From Sulfolobus islandicus Y.N.15.51 (GTDB lineage: Archaea; Thermoproteota; Thermoprotei_A; Sulfolobales; Sulfolobaceae), in NCBI RefSeq assembly GCF_000022485.1, contig NC_012623.1:1514501-1578500 (forward strand): 64,000 bases of DNA, in the 5' to 3' direction. How positions within the stretch are numbered: position 1 is the stretch's first letter; every line of letters begins with the position of its first letter. Shown piece by piece: positions 1 to 8,828 of the stretch. The position numbers and the translations under genes are program-made. The notes beneath the pieces are model-generated. The model was not told where the DNA came from. It saw only the letters and a list, made by a program, of their open reading frames with translations, and ran no database searches.

Positions 1-1698
1 AACATTTACTCTGATCCCATACAGTCAACTCCAGATAATATAACTACACTCGTACTAGGAATTTCAACTAACGTTAGTAGCTTTATAATTAGTGTAAAGC
101 CAGAATTACCCTCAAACTTCCTACCAATCTCCTCAAACTTTACGCCTATTTCTCTATCACCGGGAGAAAAGGTAATATACACTTTCAAGATTTACATACC
201 TCAAGGAGTAATACCCTCAATATACCCTATACCAATAGAGATTAATTACACTGCATTGGATCAGAAACTAACAGTAGCTTATCTAACATATGCCAATATC
301 TACTATAATGAAACTCCTAGGATAGTTGAGGCAATTTGGAATACTACGATAACGCCATTTCCCGGAATAGGAACAATTCCCTTAACATTGGTAATCTATA
401 ATCCATTGCCAATACCCATAACTGGTGTCAACATTACATATACATTTCCTAATGGCATATTTCCCTTGCAACCTTTCATTTTCTTACCCGGAATTCCTCA
501 GTACTCTTCTATACCAATAACTATTCCAGTAGAAATAACTCCAAATAGCTCAGTAGGTGTACTTAATTTCACTTACAAGATTTCCTACAATCAAGATAAA
601 ACTGTGGATGGAGTGAATAATATTTACGTTTTACCTCCTGCTCCAGTGATAATTGAGGCCAATCAAACAGTAATAGGTAATGGAGAGTATGCCTTAGTAC
701 CAATTAAGGTTGTGAACCTTGGGGTGGAGTATGTTTATAACGTAAATCTAATAACCCTCACACAAGGCTTAGAGGTAATCACATCTGTAAATAACACAAT
801 TCCCTTCGTGAAGCCCAACTCATCAGTAACATTCTACTATACACTATACGCTCCACAAGGCTTACCACCAGCTGTGTATCCGCTAGTAATTAAATTGAGT
901 TATACTTATTTTACCAACGAAATAGTGAGGACGTTTACAATTCCAGTTCTAGTTACTTCGTCACAATCGCCAATACTTATATCCTTTCTCAAAACCACAG
1001 TTTATTATAATACAAACAACACTGAAATCCTAGCAATTCAAAACCTAGCCAACTTTACGATATATAACATAAGGCTTGACTTAAATTACCCGTCACAAGA
1101 AATTTACCTCTCACAAAATCAGCTTTACATCCCATATCTTCCTTCTCACTTCATTTACACTGTCCCATTATATATTATACCACAAATTCCTCAAACAACG
1201 TCAATACCTATCGTAGTTACTCTGAATTATGTGTTAGGCCAGGGATCTCCACAGACCTATCAATATCAATTAAACTTACTCAGTACGGGATTCGTTAAAA
1301 TGGAGATAACGCAAGTTTCCGCACAAATTGTAAACAATACAGTTGTAATTAACGGGTTATTAATAAATACTGGATCACAAAACGCACAATATGTTACAAT
1401 ATCCATTAATAACTATTCCTCAATTTATATTGGAAACGTACCCCCAAATAGTCCAACACCGTTCTCTTTTACTTTAGCGTTATCCCCGGGTTTATATAAG
1501 TTCAATATTACTGCAAATTACGAAAATGAGTTATATCAACCTAATATGACATTTTATACATTTTCTTACGTTGTATCTTATCCAACGTCAACTAATTCTC
1601 AAGATAAAATATCAATAACCTCAATATTATTGATAGCCGTGATAATAATTCTTATAATTATTATAATCTATTTGAGTCTTAGGGGGTTACGAAAATGA
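1..1698 (+). CDS. Surface/secreted protein, 5' truncated
   Basis: The reading frame is open from the first base, so the gene starts upstream of the window. About 565 codons are visible. The protein is a run of beta-rich, Asn/Thr/Pro-rich segments with many N-glycosylation sequons, like the extracellular NPCBM/CARDB-like repeats of archaeal surface proteins. It ends in one hydrophobic helix (ILLIAVIIILIIIIIYLSL) followed by a short basic tail, so it is probably anchored in the membrane with its bulk outside. Its stop overlaps the permease start by 4 nt (ATGA). An ABC exporter partner role is inferred from this; the ATPase would be upstream. Confidence 0.75.
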   Translation, partial: NIYSDPIQSTPDNITTLVLGISTNVSSFIISVKPELPSNFLPISSNFTPISLSPGEKVIYTFKIYIPQGVIPSIYPIPIEINYTALDQKLTVAYLTYANIYYNETPRIVEAIWNTTITPFPGIGTIPLTLVIYNPLPIPITGVNITYTFPNGIFPLQPFIFLPGIPQYSSIPITIPVEITPNSSVGVLNFTYKISYNQDKTVDGVNNIYVLPPAPVIIEANQTVIGNGEYALVPIKVVNLGVEYVYNVNLITLTQGLEVITSVNNTIPFVKPNSSVTFYYTLYAPQGLPPAVYPLVIKLSYTYFTNEIVRTFTIPVLVTSSQSPILISFLKTTVYYNTNNTEILAIQNLANFTIYNIRLDLNYPSQEIYLSQNQLYIPYLPSHFIYTVPLYIIPQIPQTTSIPIVVTLNYVLGQGSPQTYQYQLNLLSTGFVKMEITQVSAQIVNNTVVINGLLINTGSQNAQYVTISINNYSSIYIGNVPPNSPTPFSFTLALSPGLYKFNITANYENELYQPNMTFYTFSYVVSYPTSTNSQDKISITSILLIAVIIILIIIIIYLSLRGLRK

Positions 1699-2891
1699 AG
1701 ATCCTGGATTTTATATCTTATGCTTTAAACTCACTAAAGGAAAGGAAGGTTAGAGCAATACTTACCATCCTTGGAATAGTTGTTGGACCAGCTACAATAA
1801 TCTCGATAAACTCCATGGTATTAGGTTATTCACATACAATAATTTCTCAAATATCGAATTTTCTCTCACCCTATGACATTATCGTGACGCCTACTGGAAG
1901 GGGATTGCCATTATCCCAATACCTCATACTCCAATTAGAGACTATCCTTGGGGTCAAAATGGTCATTCCATTTTATTCGTTTCCGGCGTTAATTAGAACA
2001 CCCAATGGCTATGAAGGAGCAACTGTATTTGCAGTAAACATAAACCAACTTAAGATAGCGGCTCCGGCTATAAGTTTATCATCAGGTTATTTTCCAGGTG
2101 CAGAGGTTAGTTATGAAGCTTCAATAGGTTATCAATTGGGAAATCCGCAAGGTGGATATAGTCCAATAAGACCAAATCAAGTGATACAAACAATTATATT
2201 TTATAATGGGAATAATTTCAGTAAGACATTTTTAGTAACTGGAGTTTTGAACGAATATGGAAGTTTTCTCGGAGTTGATATAGATAAGTCAATAATAGTG
2301 CCTTTATCTTTCGGTCAGTCAATTTCGAGTTCTTATAGTGGAGCAATAATAATAGTAAACTCTTTAGGTGAAGTGAATGAAGTTGCAAATGAAATAAAAC
2401 AGAAATTTGGAAATTCCTTAGATATTGTAGTGGCTGAGGAATTTATACAGCTAATAGATAACACTTTACAATCTCTTAACGGGTTGCTAGTATCTGCAGG
2501 GGCAACATCTTTCATAGTCTCGTTTATGGGCGTAACTACAACAATGTTTACAACAGTTGTGGAAAGAACTAAGGAGATAGGAATATTAAGAGCAATAGGT
2601 TTTACAAAGTTTGATGTACTCACAATGTTTTTAGTTGAGGCCAGTGTAATGGGATTTATAGGTAGTATAATAGGGCTAGCATTAGGTTCAGTAGTAGCAT
2701 TAGTATTAACACAAGAGCATTTCGGATTGGGCTTTAGTTTTCTAAAGGGTCTTTCAGTATCGCCGATTTATTCTCCTACCTTTATGTTATTAGTGCTAAT
2801 ATTTTCTACAATGTTAAGTGTTATAGCAGCACTAGGACCAGCTTATAACGCATCTAGGCTAGATCCAAATAAGGCTTTGAGATACGAGTAG
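1695..2891 (+). CDS. ABC transporter permease, MacB/FtsX family
   Basis: 398 aa. One N-terminal membrane segment follows the basic stretch LKERKVRAILTILGIVVG. A large extracellular MacB-like periplasmic-core-type domain follows, and three C-terminal helices (about residues 265-395) form an FtsX domain with the typical ERTKEIGILRAIGFTK motif. FtsX/MacB permeases couple ATP hydrolysis to extrusion or signalling rather than import. The ATG overlaps the upstream surface-protein stop, so the two are translationally coupled. The ATP-binding subunit is not in the window. The substrate cannot be told. Confidence 0.85.
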   Translation: MKILDFISYALNSLKERKVRAILTILGIVVGPATIISINSMVLGYSHTIISQISNFLSPYDIIVTPTGRGLPLSQYLILQLETILGVKMVIPFYSFPALIRTPNGYEGATVFAVNINQLKIAAPAISLSSGYFPGAEVSYEASIGYQLGNPQGGYSPIRPNQVIQTIIFYNGNNFSKTFLVTGVLNEYGSFLGVDIDKSIIVPLSFGQSISSSYSGAIIIVNSLGEVNEVANEIKQKFGNSLDIVVAEEFIQLIDNTLQSLNGLLVSAGATSFIVSFMGVTTTMFTTVVERTKEIGILRAIGFTKFDVLTMFLVEASVMGFIGSIIGLALGSVVALVLTQEHFGLGFSFLKGLSVSPIYSPTFMLLVLIFSTMLSVIAALGPAYNASRLDPNKALRYE

Positions 2892-3305
2892 TTAGGAAAA
2901 AAGCTTACTAAAGATTCTCTCTAACTCCTTTATCTCATCTTCTGATAATTTGCTTAGAAAAGAAGATAAGACATTTAAGAAGATCTTCCTACTTTCCATT
3001 AATTTTTCTCTTCCCTTTTCGGTCAATTCAACATAAATTACTCTTCTATCACTTTCACTTCTTACCCTTCTAACAAGTTCTTTCTCTTCAAGTCTATCAA
3101 TTATGCTTGTTAACCCTGCCTTTGTCAACATATATTTCTCAGCTATTCTGCTCATTGGGACTTTTCCTTCTTCCTCCAACGCGCACATTACCTTGAACTC
3201 AAAGTATGATAGTCCTATTTGCTCAAGAGCCTTATCTGTCTCCTTGTTTATCCTTCTAGTTAATCCAGTTATTAGATCCCAAACTTCTGAGTATTTTATA
3301 GCCAA
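2892..3305 (-). CDS. MarR family transcriptional regulator
   Basis: Winged-helix MarR fold: helix pair with FEFKVMCALEEEG, recognition helix around MLTKAGLTSIIDRLEEKELV, then the wing RVRSESDRRVIYVELTEKG and a C-terminal dimer helix. The frame stays open up to 3368 (158 aa). A TATA-like box on this strand at about 3327-3334 would place the transcript start near 3305, where TTG opens MAIKYSEVWDL, giving about 137 aa, the usual MarR length. GTG at 3311 is the alternative. It is divergent from the CoA-transferase gene, with an inverted repeat between them that it may bind. Confidence 0.85.
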   Translation of the reverse strand: MAIKYSEVWDLITGLTRRINKETDKALEQIGLSYFEFKVMCALEEEGKVPMSRIAEKYMLTKAGLTSIIDRLEEKELVRRVRSESDRRVIYVELTEKGREKLMESRKIFLNVLSSFLSKLSEDEIKELERIFSKLFS

Positions 3306-3395
3306 TATCACAGTTAGATATTTAACTTTATAAACAATAAAGTTTTTCCTCATTACAAAAACTCGCAAGCCTTATCTAAATTGTATTACATTCTT

Positions 3396-3420
3396 ATTCT
3401 CAATTCCCTAAAATGAGAAT
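3396..3420. promoter_or_regulatory. Inverted repeat, candidate MarR operator
   Basis: ATTCTCAATT (3396-3405) and AAATGAGAAT (3411-3420) pair over 9 of 10 positions around a 5-nt centre. The repeat lies between the divergent MarR and CoA-transferase genes, about 30 nt upstream of the TATA box of the latter. MarR proteins bind such palindromes. The binding itself is inference. Confidence 0.4.
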
Positions 3421-3447
3421 TGTATCCTAATTTTGTGTGGAGAAGGT

Positions 3448-3461
3448 ACTTATATATATAT
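3448..3461 (+). promoter_or_regulatory. TATA box of CoA-transferase gene
   Basis: An alternating TA run centred near 3455 lies 26-27 nt before the ATG at 3482. This fits a leaderless transcript and argues for the 3482 start over the GTG at 3437, which lies upstream of the TATA box. Confidence 0.6.
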
Positions 3462-3481
3462 CTTTTGTAGATATTATAAAT

Positions 3482-4243
3482 ATGGAAAGTAAACTTATGA
3501 GAATGGAAGAGGCTGTGGAACTAGTGAAGAATGGAGATTCTGTGACAATAAGTGGTATAAGCATACATAGAAATCCTATGGCATTTATATATGCTTTAGT
3601 GAAGAGAGGAGTTAAAGATCTCTATTTTATAGATAGAGAGCCTGGCTTTGGTCTTGAGGTCTTGTTAAAATATGGATTGGTAAGGAAATTGAGAATAGCC
3701 ATGTCTACTTTGGAATGGTTCTCAAGCATCCCAAGGCATTTTAGGAAAATGATCGAAGAAAGAGAGGTTGAAATGTTGGAAGATACTTGCGGTGCTTTCA
3801 TTGCTGGGATAAGAGCGGGAAGCTTTGGTATACCATTTATGCCGGTTAAGGGAATAATAGGGTCTGATTTAGTTAAAATGCATGAAAGAGAAGGTACATG
3901 GAAAGTTATCGAGGATCCATTCAGTGGAGAGAAAATTGTGCTTGTGAAAGCTATCAACCCCGATGTTGCAATTATACATGTAAATAAGGCTGATGAAGAG
4001 GGAAATGCAGAGATTCTAGGTCCACTTTATGAAGATGAGTATAAAGCAAAAGCATCCAAAAAAGTCATAATAACTGCTGAGGAGATAGTTCCTAGATCCT
4101 ACTTTTATGGTAGAAGGCCAACTATTAATGGGGAATATGTTACCGCTGTGGTTCATGCAATTAAGGGTGCAGAGCCAACTAGTATGTTCCCGTATTATGA
4201 TGCAGATTATGAGAAAATCATAGAGTTTCTAGAGCACTTCTAA
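3482..4243 (+). CDS. CoA-transferase family I, subunit A (GctA/IpdA-like)
   Basis: 253 aa from ATG 3482. It has the NagB/CoA-transferase fold: an N-terminal strand-turn GDSVTISGISIHRNP, then AGSFGIPFMPVKG, GSDLVK and INPDVAIIHVNKADEEGNA, which are typical of glutaconate CoA-transferase alpha subunits and the related IpdA. Family enzymes move CoA between acids as heteromers with a B subunit. The B subunit here is the next gene, but it is encoded convergently and overlaps by 26 nt instead of following in an operon. The substrate is unknown. Confidence 0.8.
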   Translation: MESKLMRMEEAVELVKNGDSVTISGISIHRNPMAFIYALVKRGVKDLYFIDREPGFGLEVLLKYGLVRKLRIAMSTLEWFSSIPRHFRKMIEEREVEMLEDTCGAFIAGIRAGSFGIPFMPVKGIIGSDLVKMHEREGTWKVIEDPFSGEKIVLVKAINPDVAIIHVNKADEEGNAEILGPLYEDEYKAKASKKVIITAEEIVPRSYFYGRRPTINGEYVTAVVHAIKGAEPTSMFPYYDADYEKIIEFLEHF

Positions 4244-4955
4244 GGTTATAAGGATCCATATAATTGATGAATCTCAAATCTTCATTAGTCAGATCTATCA
4301 ACCTTTCACTATCTTTTCTCTTTACCTCAAAGTCGGTATTCTCTACTACTTTCTCATATGAGCTAAATGGATAGATCGCTTCTAAGTACCATTTTCTATC
4401 CTCTCTATTATACGCTAAGACTCCCAAATTTGTCACTACGAATACTTTATTATTTGAAAACTTTGCTGTTCCAGTTATGAAGTCCACTTTTTTGACAAGA
4501 GATCGCTTAGAGTGTTTTAGGTTCCATAGTATTGCCTTTTTAGAAAGGGGTAGGATAAACGCTGTTGCTGCTCCACCGGGTAATTTAACTTTAGGATTAT
4601 AGTAGTCATTTCCAATCATAGTTAAATTTACATTAGTTTCCTCGTCTATTTGGGCTGGACCTAAGAACATGACATCCAGTTTACCTTTCTGTGCAAAGTC
4701 AAATGCGTCAGCAGTAATTATAACTGGAGCTGCTTCAACGAAGAATGGATTTCCGGTAGATGGTGACAATAAAACTCTTGATGGATTTGAGGCTTCAGCT
4801 ACTCCTATTATTCTTATCTTTTTTCCGTAAAGGTCCCTGGCCATGAAAGATGCAATTAGCGATGAGATTGAATTTAAGCCAATATATACTAATTCACCAT
4901 CTTCTAATAATGTCGAAATAGCCTTAATGATGTAATCTACACTGTAACTTTTCAT
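4218..4955 (-). CDS. CoA-transferase family I, subunit B (GctB/IpdB-like)
   Basis: 245 aa. It shows the B-subunit order: LVYIGLNSISSLIASFMAR, then DVMFLGPAQIDEETNVNLT, PGGAATAFILPLSKK and a VVTNLGVLAYN segment. Classical transferases carry a catalytic Glu in this subunit; the only nearby candidate I see is the E in GVAEAS, so a hydrolase-like IpdB activity is an alternative. It faces the A subunit tail to tail with a 26-nt overlap of coding ends, so the two must be made from separate promoters. Confidence 0.75.
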   Translation of the reverse strand: MKSYSVDYIIKAISTLLEDGELVYIGLNSISSLIASFMARDLYGKKIRIIGVAEASNPSRVLLSPSTGNPFFVEAAPVIITADAFDFAQKGKLDVMFLGPAQIDEETNVNLTMIGNDYYNPKVKLPGGAATAFILPLSKKAILWNLKHSKRSLVKKVDFITGTAKFSNNKVFVVTNLGVLAYNREDRKWYLEAIYPFSSYEKVVENTDFEVKRKDSERLIDLTNEDLRFINYMDPYNLRSALETL

Positions 4956-4993
4956 GAATAATTTTAAGTTTCTACGTGTTATTAAAGATATTG

Positions 4994-5311
4994 ATGGTAA
5001 AGGTTTACAAAATAGGTGATTATTACATAGCTGGTGTAGAGCACGTAATTCAAGGATACTTACAAGATGTTGTTTTAGTTTATAAGAACAATAATAATTG
5101 GGTTAGCGTTAGTGCTGAGAGATTCAGGAGCAATGATCCTTCTATTAACAAAGTGAAAGAAGCGGTAAAGTACGCCACTCACGAGGAGGATCTAAAAAAG
5201 GCAGTAGAGGAGCTACGAAGTAGTGGTATCAAGATAGAGGAAGTCAAGGAAATACCATTCCCCAGAAAGTTTATTGAAGGGAGGAAGAAGATTCAAGAAG
5301 AGTTTGATTGA
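4994..5311 (+). CDS. Conserved hypothetical protein, 105 aa
   Basis: The ATG at 4994 opens MVKVYKIGDYYIAGVEH; a GTG at 4976 would add six residues. The N-terminal half is predicted beta-rich (YYIAGVEHVIQGYLQDVVLVY). The C-terminal half is charged and helical (EEDLKKAVEELRSSGIKIEE). No family recognised. It is divergent from the CoA-transferase B gene with only about 38 nt between starts. Confidence 0.6.
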   Translation: MVKVYKIGDYYIAGVEHVIQGYLQDVVLVYKNNNNWVSVSAERFRSNDPSINKVKEAVKYATHEEDLKKAVEELRSSGIKIEEVKEIPFPRKFIEGRKKIQEEFD

Positions 5312-5340
5312 TATGCAATGTAAGGAACCTTTACTCCTCA

Positions 5341-6264
5341 TTAGATATGAGTGTTAAACTTACTTTTCTTCAGCGCTAATTTCAATAATTTATCGTCAAT
5401 TTTTAGCCAATTTTTTAAACCAGTTATTGTATCATAATCAAATTTCTCTAACATATTCAATTCCCTAATTAACCTGCTCACTTTGTCAGCATTTGATTGG
5501 GTTGATATAATAGCCTCTTCTAGGTTATATCCTACAATGACTTTTAATAGTATCTCTATAATAGAATTTATTCTATCTGGGACTCCTACTGTAGAATTTC
5601 TTAACGAAATCTTGACTTGTGGTAACTCATCATATCCGTATTTTCTTGATAGTTCATAGGTCGCGTTCTTAAGTCTTCTTCCCTTATCAACTATCCCCCC
5701 AATTATGAAAAACTTAGTATTCCTTATTATCTCCTCATTTGCAATCGTGTCACCATAAGGGTTTAGCACAATGGCATTATCTTTAGGGATGTGATTAAGA
5801 ATCTCTATTTTATTTCTACCCTCCAATTTGAAAGAATCTGGAGTATGAGCTAACTTCAGATTATAGTCAAACAAGTACTCCCTAATGGTTTTTATCGAAA
5901 CTTGTATTTGTTGTTCTAGACTTGTTTTCTCCTCGTCTTGTAATAAGTCAATATTCCCTAAATCTATTATGAATTGCGGACTTTTCGGTATTATGTCACT
6001 GGGTATCTTTATCTCCCCATTTTTTAACAAAACGTAATCCGTAATTTCCTCTCCTCTTCCTTTTAGAATCTTTATCTTTTCTTCAACAGATGTAACCTTA
6101 CCATAATCGCGTTTTTTAGATATTCCATAATCGTAAAGAAGCATGTTTATTGCAATTGATTGTAGATATCCGGTTTTGAATAGTTTTTTCATAGTAGAAA
6201 TTTTTAATGTTTCTATTCCAAGAGTGTTTGTGAAATATCTTGCTAAAGCTTTACCTAAGATCAT
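5341..6264 (-). CDS. trm10: Trm10-type tRNA position-9 methyltransferase
   Basis: 307 aa. The middle and C-terminal half read as the SPOUT domain of Trm10: FIIDLGNIDLL, then SLEQQIQVSIKTIRE, VLNPYGD, and the diagnostic FIIGGIVDKGRRLKNATYEL followed by LPQVKISL and a long helix. Archaeal Trm10 proteins methylate N1 of A9 and/or G9 in tRNA using SAM. Length matches the roughly 290-310 aa crenarchaeal family. The start ATGA overlaps the stop of the upstream vWA gene, so the two are translationally coupled, an odd partnership. Confidence 0.75.
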   Translation of the reverse strand: MILGKALARYFTNTLGIETLKISTMKKLFKTGYLQSIAINMLLYDYGISKKRDYGKVTSVEEKIKILKGRGEEITDYVLLKNGEIKIPSDIIPKSPQFIIDLGNIDLLQDEEKTSLEQQIQVSIKTIREYLFDYNLKLAHTPDSFKLEGRNKIEILNHIPKDNAIVLNPYGDTIANEEIIRNTKFFIIGGIVDKGRRLKNATYELSRKYGYDELPQVKISLRNSTVGVPDRINSIIEILLKVIVGYNLEEAIISTQSNADKVSRLIRELNMLEKFDYDTITGLKNWLKIDDKLLKLALKKSKFNTHI

Positions 6265-7331
6265 TGTCGCATCTTTCTAGTTATTTCTGATAAATCACTC
6301 TTACTATCATTACTCAACTTTTTAGTTTCCTCAATTAATTCTGGTCTTCTAGTTTCTTCGGCAACTCTCTTTAACTCATTAAGCACTTTGGTTGCATCTT
6401 TTCCAGCCTCTAAAGCTTCTGAGTATTCTCTTAGTAATCTATAGTATCTAATCTCCAGTATCACATCTCTATCCGCATGGCTTTCCACAAATTGCGGATT
6501 ACCTCTTTGTAAAATAACGCTTTTTGTTACCGTCTTTCTTTGATTATCTATAGGGTCGATATAGTCTGCACTGAATGTAATCGTGTATGGTTCCTTTCCA
6601 GCAGGTATGACGAAACTTCCATAGACTGCAATTAGCTTTTCTACTATTGGTATTGTTATGGGAAGATCGTAATTAAAAGGCATAAAGCCTTGAGGAACTA
6701 TTAAATTCAAATTATGTGCATATGTTGATGTGGTTCTTTGGCCCTCAAAAATATTAGGCAATTCAGATATATCTTTTATATGGTAAAATTTTCCTGATGA
6801 TCTATCTGCTAATTTCTTTAAGATTCTTTCATTATAATTATTGCCTATTCCTATTGTAATTATTTGAGTGTTTGGTGGAATATCAAGTTTTTCATAATCC
6901 TTAACGTTCCTCTTATCAGTTGGTTTTCCGTCAGTTAGCATGATGATCTTAGTAGGTACTTGTGATTGTTTAGCTAGGTTAATGGTGAAGCTAACGGCTT
7001 CATGAAGCCTAGTGGTATATCCTTTACCTACGTCGAAAGTTATTATTCCTTTAGCTGGTCCTTGATACTTTATTTCAGGATGGTTAGAGAAGAGAATTAG
7101 TGTTACGTAGTTTCCCTCATTTAAATTATATAAAAGCTTTTGGGCTGATTGTACTGCAGTATTTAGCTTTTCACCACGCATTGATGGACTGTTATCAATC
7201 ATTATGATATAGTGTATGCTACTTGTTACTGAACTTTGCTGAGGGGTTATGTAAATGACAAAGCCTACTTCAGTTGGTCTATCGCTATAAGCATAAGTAT
7301 GTGATTGTTTAAGGTTAATAGCAATAGTCAT
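6261..7331 (-). CDS. vWA domain protein with Thr-rich tail (ArnB-like)
   Basis: 356 aa. The vWA domain carries a MIDAS motif D46-N-S48-P-S50 and the later TDGKPTD loop, so metal binding looks intact. A beta-rich vWA-N/VIT-like region follows, then a helical tail. The last ~35 residues contain TRRP, TKKL and TRKM, each a Thr with a hydrophobic or Pro residue at +3. In Sulfolobus acidocaldarius the vWA protein ArnB is phosphorylated in its C-terminus and works with FHA protein ArnA to repress the archaellum. This gene is divergent from the ArnA-like gene. Confidence 0.8.
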   Translation of the reverse strand: MTIAINLKQSHTYAYSDRPTEVGFVIYITPQQSSVTSSIHYIIMIDNSPSMRGEKLNTAVQSAQKLLYNLNEGNYVTLILFSNHPEIKYQGPAKGIITFDVGKGYTTRLHEAVSFTINLAKQSQVPTKIIMLTDGKPTDKRNVKDYEKLDIPPNTQIITIGIGNNYNERILKKLADRSSGKFYHIKDISELPNIFEGQRTTSTYAHNLNLIVPQGFMPFNYDLPITIPIVEKLIAVYGSFVIPAGKEPYTITFSADYIDPIDNQRKTVTKSVILQRGNPQFVESHADRDVILEIRYYRLLREYSEALEAGKDATKVLNELKRVAEETRRPELIEETKKLSNDSKSDLSEITRKMRQ

Positions 7332-7385
7332 ATCTAAGATATTATAGTAGAAATTTTTAAGTACTATGACGCCTTTTATACAAAC

Positions 7386-8012
7386 ATGACATGGAAATGT
7401 CCAGTTTGCGGTTATGAAAATGCGGACGACTCTCTATTTTGCATCAAATGTGGTACTAAAAAACCAGAGCAACAAGCAGAGCAAGCTCCAGTACCTTCCG
7501 TTGAAAATCAAGCAAGTGGACAACAGTCAGTGGAGCAACAGTCAGCAGCTGAGCAACAACTTGTTCAACAATCTACAACATCAGAACAACAGCCAGTAGC
7601 CGAGCAACAGACACCTCAGCAAGTGGTAGTTGAACAGCCTAGTGAACCAAAACTTGAACAGCCTCAGCCAGCTGCAACTACTGTAAGTAAATATTATCTC
7701 CTTTTCATCAATACTCCTAATCCAGCATTTAATAAGACTAAATTACCCCTAGATTTCGATATATTTCCCTCAATATCCATAGGTAGAAGTCCAGAAAACG
7801 TAATAGTTATCCCAGATCCCGAGGTATCTAGAAAACACGCAATTATTAGTTTTGAGAACAACGAGTTGTACCTAGAGGATCTGAACAGCACTAATGGTAC
7901 TTATATCTATGATGGAAAAGTATTTCAGCCAGTGAAGGGGAAGGTTAGGGTTCAGCCTAATTCAATTATAAAACTAGGTAATAATACTGTAGTGAGAATT
8001 GTGGGAGAATGA
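7386..8012 (+). CDS. arnA: Zinc-ribbon / FHA domain protein, ArnA type
   Basis: 208 aa in three parts: an N-terminal zinc ribbon (CPVCG...CIKCG, residues 5-23), a Gln/Pro/Glu-rich flexible linker (about 28-100), and a C-terminal FHA domain with SIGRSPENVIVIPDPEVSRK, then LNSTNGTYI. The GRS, SRKH and NGT residues that bind phosphothreonine are all present. This architecture is that of ArnA, a repressor of archaellum genes in S. acidocaldarius. Its stop overlaps the phosphatase start by 4 nt, so the phospho-reader and the eraser are made together. The symbol rests on domain order and context. Confidence 0.75.
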   Translation: MTWKCPVCGYENADDSLFCIKCGTKKPEQQAEQAPVPSVENQASGQQSVEQQSAAEQQLVQQSTTSEQQPVAEQQTPQQVVVEQPSEPKLEQPQPAATTVSKYYLLFINTPNPAFNKTKLPLDFDIFPSISIGRSPENVIVIPDPEVSRKHAIISFENNELYLEDLNSTNGTYIYDGKVFQPVKGKVRVQPNSIIKLGNNTVVRIVGE

Positions 8013-8818
8013 TGAATTTAGATGAAGTTAAGAGCGTTGTGGGTAGTGCTGTTGAAATGTATAAATCCAAATACGATTCCCCATTTGCGGGAAATTTTGA
8101 AGTCAACGGTAACGTGATTTTTGTTGGAGATACTCACGGTGCAATTGACGTTACCAGTAAGGTTTTTTCCGATTTCGCTGATAACGCTGATTTAGTAGTG
8201 TTTTTGGGGGATTACGTTGATAGGGGAGAGGATCAATTGGGAAACTTACTCTTAATCTTACGTAAGATGGTAGAGAATCCTAATAAGTATATAGTATTGA
8301 GAGGGAATCACGAGAGTCCAATAACCAATGAGTATTATGGATTTAAGGAGGAGGTTAAGGAAAAATTGGGGGAAGAAAACTACGAAATGTTTATTGAGCT
8401 TTTCTCCTATATGCCCTATGCTGCTGCAGTTAATGGGTATTTTTGCGTTCATGGAGGTTTGCCAATGGGTTTAGAGAAAATTGAGGAGATTAAGAAATTA
8501 CCCAGACCAGACGTAAATCCAGATAACCCGATAGCCTTTCAATTATTGTGGAACGATCCGAGAGAAGGAATTGACGATTTAGACTTCTTACCTAGTATAA
8601 GGGGGGAGGGAATATATTTCTTTGGAAAACGTGTCGTTGATAATTTCTTGGAGAATAATTCTTTAAAAGGTATAATAAGAGGGCATGAAGTAGCAGATGG
8701 TTTTAGGACTGACATGAGTGGTAAAGTAATTACGGTTTTTTCCAGTAGGTATCATCACATGAGGGCTGGAATTTTAGTTATGAGAAAAGAGGGGAGATTT
8801 GATTACGCGTATGTTTAG
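8009..8818 (+). CDS. PP2A/PP1-type Ser/Thr protein phosphatase
   Basis: 269 aa metallophosphatase. Signature motifs in order: GDTHGAID, GDYVDRGED, RGNHES, then CVHGGLP and IIRGHE, which supply the two-metal site. Archaeal members dephosphorylate Ser/Thr, and the S. acidocaldarius PP2A controls ArnA/ArnB phosphorylation and motility. It lies between the FHA gene (4-nt overlap) and a vWA gene (10-nt gap), so the operon holds the reader, the eraser and the likely phospho-target. No kinase is in the window. Confidence 0.9.
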   Translation: MMNLDEVKSVVGSAVEMYKSKYDSPFAGNFEVNGNVIFVGDTHGAIDVTSKVFSDFADNADLVVFLGDYVDRGEDQLGNLLLILRKMVENPNKYIVLRGNHESPITNEYYGFKEEVKEKLGEENYEMFIELFSYMPYAAAVNGYFCVHGGLPMGLEKIEEIKKLPRPDVNPDNPIAFQLLWNDPREGIDDLDFLPSIRGEGIYFFGKRVVDNFLENNSLKGIIRGHEVADGFRTDMSGKVITVFSSRYHHMRAGILVMRKEGRFDYAYV

Positions 8819-8828
8819 GTGATGTGAT

